30,501 nt of DNA from JANXDG01 sp964521665 (GTDB taxonomy: Bacteria > Elusimicrobiota > Endomicrobiia > DTEH01): the NCBI GenBank assembly GCA_964521665.1, contig CAZFSG010000012.1, forward strand, positions 1-30,501, read 5' to 3'. Under the pieces are notes generated by a model, which was not told where the DNA came from, did not search any database, and saw nothing but the letters and a program-made list of their open reading frames with translations. Shown one piece after another: positions 27,448-30,501 of the stretch. Within the stretch, counting starts at the first letter, position 1. Every line of letters begins with the position of its first letter. A program made the translations under genes and the position numbers.

Positions 27448-29171
27448 TCAGTTAACATTTTTTTCTAAACATTCTTGTAAACGTTGTTCTGTTTCTTTTG
27501 ACAAATTTAAAAATTCAATACCAACTTTGTATCCACCATTACCTTCTATTTTTGTAGAATACACAACTTTTGCTATTGTTTCTATAGTAAAGTTTGGTAA
27601 ATAAAGTTCAACTTCAATAAATGTTCCTGAAGGAAACTCTTCATTTGATACAAATTGTAATCCTTTTGCTGATATATTTCTTGTTTTCGCTAATACAGGA
27701 AACAAAGATTTTAAATCTTCAGCAGTAAGCTTCCTATAAGCAAAAGATACTTCTTTGTTTACACGAACAAGCTTCCGTTGTTCTATAGAAAACAACCTCT
27801 TTGTTACAAAAATATCTATAATGTTTTTATCTAACTTACCTTGTTGTACCATCTCATAAAGTATTTTTATTGCATCTTGTTGAGAATATGGTGGTTTATA
27901 TGGACGATCATAACTTATTAATGCATCATATATATCTGCAACACATAAAATCCGTGCTAACAAAGGAATCTGTTCTCCTTTAAGACCATAAGGATACCCA
28001 CTACCATCCATAAACTCGTGATGTAACGATGCTATATTTGGAACATCCTTATACTCTGGCGGAAAAGATATTTTTGATAATATATCTTTTGTTATTACAG
28101 CATGGGTTTTCATAACTTCATATTCTTCAGGAGTAAATTTTCCTTGTTTTAACAGAATACTATCTGGGATACCAATTTTACCTACATCGTGTAATATTGC
28201 AGCATATTCTAGAACTTTGATTTGCACACTGTTTAATTTCATCTCTTTCGCAATATTTACAGCGTATCTCATAACACGTAATGAATGACCTTTAGTAGCT
28301 GGATCACGTGCATCAACAGCTGCTGCAAAAGATTTCAACAGACTTTCAAGCAATAATTGTACTTGACCATAAAGTTGTGCATTGTTAATGATATTAGCGA
28401 CTTCACTACAAAATAGTTCTAATACTTCTTCATCTCTTTTTGAAAATCCTGTCTTATTTTTCTTGTTCAATACTTCAATCACACCAATAATGTTTTTTGA
28501 TTTATCNNNNNNNNNNNNNNNNNNNNNNNNNNNNNNNNNNNNNNNNNNNNNNNNNNNNNNNNNNNNNNNNNNNNNNNNNNNNNNNNNNNNNNNNNNNNNN
28601 NNNNNNTCTTATTTTTCTTGTTCAATACTTCAATCACACCAATAATGTTTTTTGATTTATCAACTACTGGTACAGAAAGTACCGTTTTTGTCCTAAAGCC
28701 AGTTTTTTGGTCTATTATAGGAGAGAATCTTTCATCTTTATAAACATCATCATTTATTCTTACAATTTCACCTGTTTTAGCAACATATCCTGCAATACCT
28801 TTACCTATAGGTAGAACGATTTCTTTTATCTCAAGTTCTTCAGCAACTATTGTCCACAAAATGTTAGATTCTTTATTTACTAAAAATATGCTACTACGTT
28901 CTGCATTTAACAGAGCGGAGATTGATTGTGCAATAAAATTAAATAAAGTATTAACTTCAGTATAATGAACTAACTGTGATATAACACTATATACATTTTT
29001 ATAAAACACCAAAGAGTTTATTTTGTAGCTATAGTAAAAATAGAAAGCAACAAGGATAAGTAAATATATAAAAAGAGATAAGACAACTGAGTATTTGTTA
29101 ATAAGAAATAGGAGCACAAAAACAACTATCCCTGAAAAAATAAAGAACCAAAAAAATTTTTTGTTTTGCAT
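27448..29171 (-). CDS. GAF / HD-GYP / PilZ cyclic-di-GMP protein (split by assembly gap)
   Basis: The annotated span contains 100 Ns and a 55-base duplication; without them it is one 522-residue frame. Two N-terminal transmembrane helices (about 7-45) precede a GAF sensor domain (about 55-190). The HD-GYP phosphodiesterase domain then has HDVGKIG (His276-Asp277), HHEFMDGSGYP (332-342) and VADIYDALI. A C-terminal PilZ domain has RKLVR at 414-418 and NISAKG at 447-452, the RxxxR and D/NxSxxG cyclic-di-GMP-binding motifs. It should hydrolyse cyclic-di-GMP and also sense it through PilZ, with signals read by GAF. As given, the frame is interrupted at the gap, which is an artefact, not a pseudogene. 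A TTGACA promoter lies directly upstream. Confidence 0.88.
28452..28506. repeat. 55-bp exact duplication, left copy (assembly overlap)
   Basis: These 55 bases, ending at the N run, are identical to 28607-28661. They encode the same stretch of the HD-GYP protein around VIEVLNKKNK, which shows that the two contigs overlapped and were not merged. Confidence 0.95.
28507..28606. other. Assembly gap, 100 Ns
   Basis: Exactly 100 Ns, the usual placeholder for a gap of unknown size. Because the two flanks are the same 55 bases, the true gap is probably zero or negative and no sequence is missing. Confidence 0.95.
28607..28661. repeat. 55-bp exact duplication, right copy (assembly overlap)
   Basis: Second copy of the 28452-28506 sequence, starting right after the Ns. 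Removing one copy plus the Ns (155 bases) leaves 1569 bases, a multiple of three, for the HD-GYP gene. Confidence 0.95.
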
Positions 29172-29181
29172 CTTAATTGTT

Positions 29182-29210
29182 TTAATATAAAATTAAGACT
29201 TTTTTGTCAA
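29182..29210 (-). promoter_or_regulatory. Promoter of the HD-GYP gene
   Basis: On the minus strand, a perfect TTGACA (29205-29210) and TATTAA (29182-29187) are 17 bases apart. Transcription would start near 29175, only about 4 bases before the ATG at 29171, so the mRNA would be nearly leaderless. An alternative -10 (TATATT, 29184-29189) has a 15-base spacer. Confidence 0.5.
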
Positions 29211-29220
29211 CTGTGACCTA

Positions 29221-29250
29221 TTGAAATTTTAAACAAAATTATGCTATAAA
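29221..29250 (+). promoter_or_regulatory. Promoter of tRNA-Ala
   Basis: TTGAAA (29221-29226) and TATAAA (29245-29250) are 18 bases apart, and a TG one base upstream of the -10 (29242-29243) makes it an extended -10. The start would be near 29257, 5 bases before the mature tRNA. Confidence 0.6.
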
Positions 29251-29261
29251 ATAATAATTGT

Positions 29262-29334
29262 GGGGTGGTAGTTCAGTTGGGAGAACATCCGCTTGGCGTG
29301 CGGAAGGTCGGGGGTTCAACTCCCCTCCACTCCA
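29262..29334 (+). tRNA. tRNA-Ala (anticodon GGC)
   Basis: A full 73-base cloverleaf can be folded: acceptor GGGGTGG with CCACTCC, D stem GTTC/GAAC, anticodon stem TCCGC/GCGGA with loop TTGGCGT, and T stem with TTCAACT loop. The anticodon GGC is at 29295-29297. The G3:U70 wobble pair, the main identity element for alanyl-tRNA synthetase, is present, and base 73 is A. The 3' terminal CCA beyond base 73 is not encoded. Confidence 0.97.
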
Positions 29335-29371
29335 ATATAAGATTATGAGTAAATAGTAGTCTGTATTGATT

Positions 29372-29391
29372 AAATAAAAAATTTTTTATTT
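29372..29391. terminator. AT-only palindrome between convergent tRNA and PorV-like gene
   Basis: AAATAAAAAA is followed directly by TTTTTTATTT, a perfect 10-base inverted repeat with no loop. It overlaps the stop codon of the minus-strand gene. A weak bidirectional terminator is possible given convergent genes, but an all-AT repeat is common in such a genome, so this is tentative. Confidence 0.25.
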
Positions 29392-30363
29392 CAAAAATAC
29401 TATTGTTAAAGAAATTCTGTGAATATATCCTAACTCTTCACCAAAATATGTAACTGCATAATCTAAAGAAGTTTCAACACCAGCAATAGATGTCTTTTCC
29501 CACGAAGTTTCTTTCCCTATCTCTGTTTTTGCACCAAATCCAAAACACCATCCTTTTTGAAAATCAAAATTATCAATTTGGTTATATCCGACACGTACAG
29601 CATATTTGTCCTGATAAACATATTCTGCCCCTGTATAAAATCTAACATTAGTATCTTGTGGTTTTTCAATATCTATACTAAGAGATATATTTTTTTTAGG
29701 TTTATATCCACTACCGAATCTTATACTAAAAGGTAAACTATTTGACACATCTGAAACAACAATTTGTGGACCTAAATTTTGAAGATTTAGACCAAAAGAA
29801 AATTTTTCTGTTACAAACAATCCTGAGATATCAACTGCGAAGCCGTTCGCATTATAATGAAGATATTTTTGTAATATTCCTTTAACACCAATACCAATAC
29901 TTATATTTTTTTGAACATTTCTTGCAAACGATAATACAACAGCAGAGTTATATATATCCTGTGCATTTTCAATAATAACACCGTTTTCATCACGGAATTC
30001 AAACCCACCACCAAAAGATAGATAGTTTACTAAAACACCAACAGATTGTTTACCCAAAGGATATACGAAGCCTAAATAACTATTGTTTATTCCTTCAAAC
30101 CATTGTAAGTATGAAATAAACATTTGTGGGAAGAGAATCTGAGTTGTTCCCGCAGGGTTAAAATATATACCGTTAACATCGTCAGATAACGCTACAAACG
30201 CGTTTCCCATACCAGCAGCTCTACTACCAGGCGTAATTTTTAAAAACAATGCTGTTGACGAACTTTTATTATCTTCAGAAAAAAGTAAATAAACAAAAAT
30301 TATGATAAAAAATATGATAAAAAATTTTTTCATACCATTGAATCCAAATTTAAAAAATTGCAT
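29386..30363 (-). CDS. PorV/PorQ-family outer-membrane protein
   Basis: A 325-residue PorV-like beta-barrel. After a signal peptide comes the family start FLKITPGSRAAGMGNAFVAL, then SDDVNGIYFNPAG, the hallmark of the PorV/PorQ/UPF0164 group. SYLQWFEGINNSYLGFVYPL, VGVLVNYLSFGGGFEFRD, FAVDISGLF, LGLNLQNLGPQI-like text (FGLNLQNLGPQI) and the paired strands to ISLTIVFLK follow. In T9SS, PorV binds cargo sorting domains and moves them from the SprA channel to the attachment complex. I chose the ATG at 30361-30363 because AGGTGG lies 5 bases upstream; an ATG at 30331-30333 (MKKFFIIFF) would give a more ordinary signal peptide, and a GTG at 30372 also exists. It probably acts with the SprA-like protein at 4312-9483. 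Confidence 0.85.
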   Translation of the reverse strand: MQFFKFGFNGMKKFFIIFFIIIFVYLLFSEDNKSSSTALFLKITPGSRAAGMGNAFVALSDDVNGIYFNPAGTTQILFPQMFISYLQWFEGINNSYLGFVYPLGKQSVGVLVNYLSFGGGFEFRDENGVIIENAQDIYNSAVVLSFARNVQKNISIGIGVKGILQKYLHYNANGFAVDISGLFVTEKFSFGLNLQNLGPQIVVSDVSNSLPFSIRFGSGYKPKKNISLSIDIEKPQDTNVRFYTGAEYVYQDKYAVRVGYNQIDNFDFQKGWCFGFGAKTEIGKETSWEKTSIAGVETSLDYAVTYFGEELGYIHRISLTIVFLK

Positions 30364-30368
30364 TTTCC

Positions 30369-30374
30369 CCACCT
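30369..30374 (-). promoter_or_regulatory. Shine-Dalgarno AGGTGG before the PorV-like gene
   Basis: AGGTGG on the minus strand, 5 bases before the ATG at 30361-30363. It decides this start over the downstream ATG at 30333, which has no such site. Confidence 0.55.
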
Positions 30375-30448
30375 ACAGCAAAATTAGATAAAATAAAAAA
30401 ACATACACCTACGCTTATTTTAAGTACTGTTAACTTTTTATGGTATTT

Positions 30449-30501
30449 ATGAAAATTCTGCAAATTGCAACAACCGTGTTGTTGCAGTTTTTAGCAATAA
30501 C
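30449..30501 (+). CDS. Possible start of a plus-strand gene, cut by the window edge
   Basis: An ATG opens a frame reading MKILQIATTVLLQFLAI up to the last base. It looks like a signal peptide or the first strand of a Rossmann-like enzyme, and would be divergent from the PorV-like gene. There is no Shine-Dalgarno and only 17 codons, so function cannot be given. It competes with reading the same bases as a hairpin (30466-30486). Confidence 0.25.
   Translation, partial: MKILQIATTVLLQFLAI
30466..30486. repeat. Inverted repeat, 9-bp stem and 3-base loop
   Basis: TGCAACAAC, CGT, GTTGTTGCA form a perfect hairpin, followed on the plus strand by GTTTTT. This has the shape of a rho-independent terminator, but no plus-strand gene ends before it in the window, and it also lies inside a possible new reading frame. 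Confidence 0.5.

Noticed and set aside
27448..28482. HD-GYP half read as its own gene starting MIEVLNKKNK
   Set aside because: Its start is internal to the duplicated 55-base overlap; the merged frame continues upstream into the GAF domain, so this is not a separate gene or a pseudogene.
28382..28645. Plus-strand open frame across the N gap
   Set aside because: It exists only because Ns are translated as unknown residues, and it is antisense to the HD-GYP gene.
1..30501. CRISPR arrays, insertion sequences, prophage or attachment sites
   Set aside because: No spaced direct repeats, transposase or integrase motifs, or terminal inverted repeats were seen; the tRNA-Ala gene has no duplicated 3' end in the window.

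Overview
The window looks like one scaffold from a low-GC, Gram-negative (diderm) bacterium, probably a metagenome assembly because it contains a 100-N gap. Evidence for a diderm: a pair of LptF/LptG lipopolysaccharide-export permeases, outer-membrane beta-barrel proteins of the PorV/PorQ type, a large SprA-like barrel, and a MurE with the DNPR motif of meso-diaminopimelate-adding enzymes. The SprA/PorV proteins and a protease with a type IX secretion (T9SS) sorting domain point to the FCB superphylum or a candidate phylum carrying T9SS parts. I cannot assign the phylum from sequence alone.

Region 1 (1-9483) is envelope and secretion: the C-terminal part of an M6-type metalloprotease with a T9SS-like tail, a PorV/PorQ-like barrel, two overlapping LptF/LptG permeases on the minus strand, and a 1723-residue SprA-like translocon protein on the plus strand. 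Region 2 (9546-12963) is a three-gene operon behind a good sigma70-like promoter: a GNAT (ArgA-like) acetyltransferase, the DinG helicase and endonuclease IV.

Region 3 (13060-27440) is a division and cell-wall (dcw) cluster: mraZ-rsmH-ftsL-ftsI-murE-murF-mraY-murD-ftsW-murG. It runs without a gap into a LUD-domain gene and pyrR-pyrB-pyrC. A consensus promoter lies just before mraZ, with a 10-bp tandem array that looks like the MraZ operator over its -10 region. Almost all junctions overlap by 1-32 bases or are only a few bases apart, so the whole stretch probably forms one long transcription unit. The usual murC, murB, ftsQ, ftsA and ftsZ are absent after murG.

Region 4 (27448-30501) holds a minus-strand GAF/HD-GYP/PilZ cyclic-di-GMP protein, a tRNA-Ala(GGC) gene, a second PorV-like protein and possibly the start of another gene at the right edge. 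The HD-GYP gene is split only by an assembly artefact: an exact 55-base duplication flanks the Ns, and removing it with the gap restores a 522-residue reading frame.

The main biological theme is a T9SS-like secretion set: an SprA-like pore, two PorV-family proteins and one cargo with a sorting tail. Beside it sits a compact, self-regulated wall-synthesis operon that also carries pyrimidine genes. Clear Shine-Dalgarno sequences are rare here; many starts appear to rely on translational coupling or short leaders.
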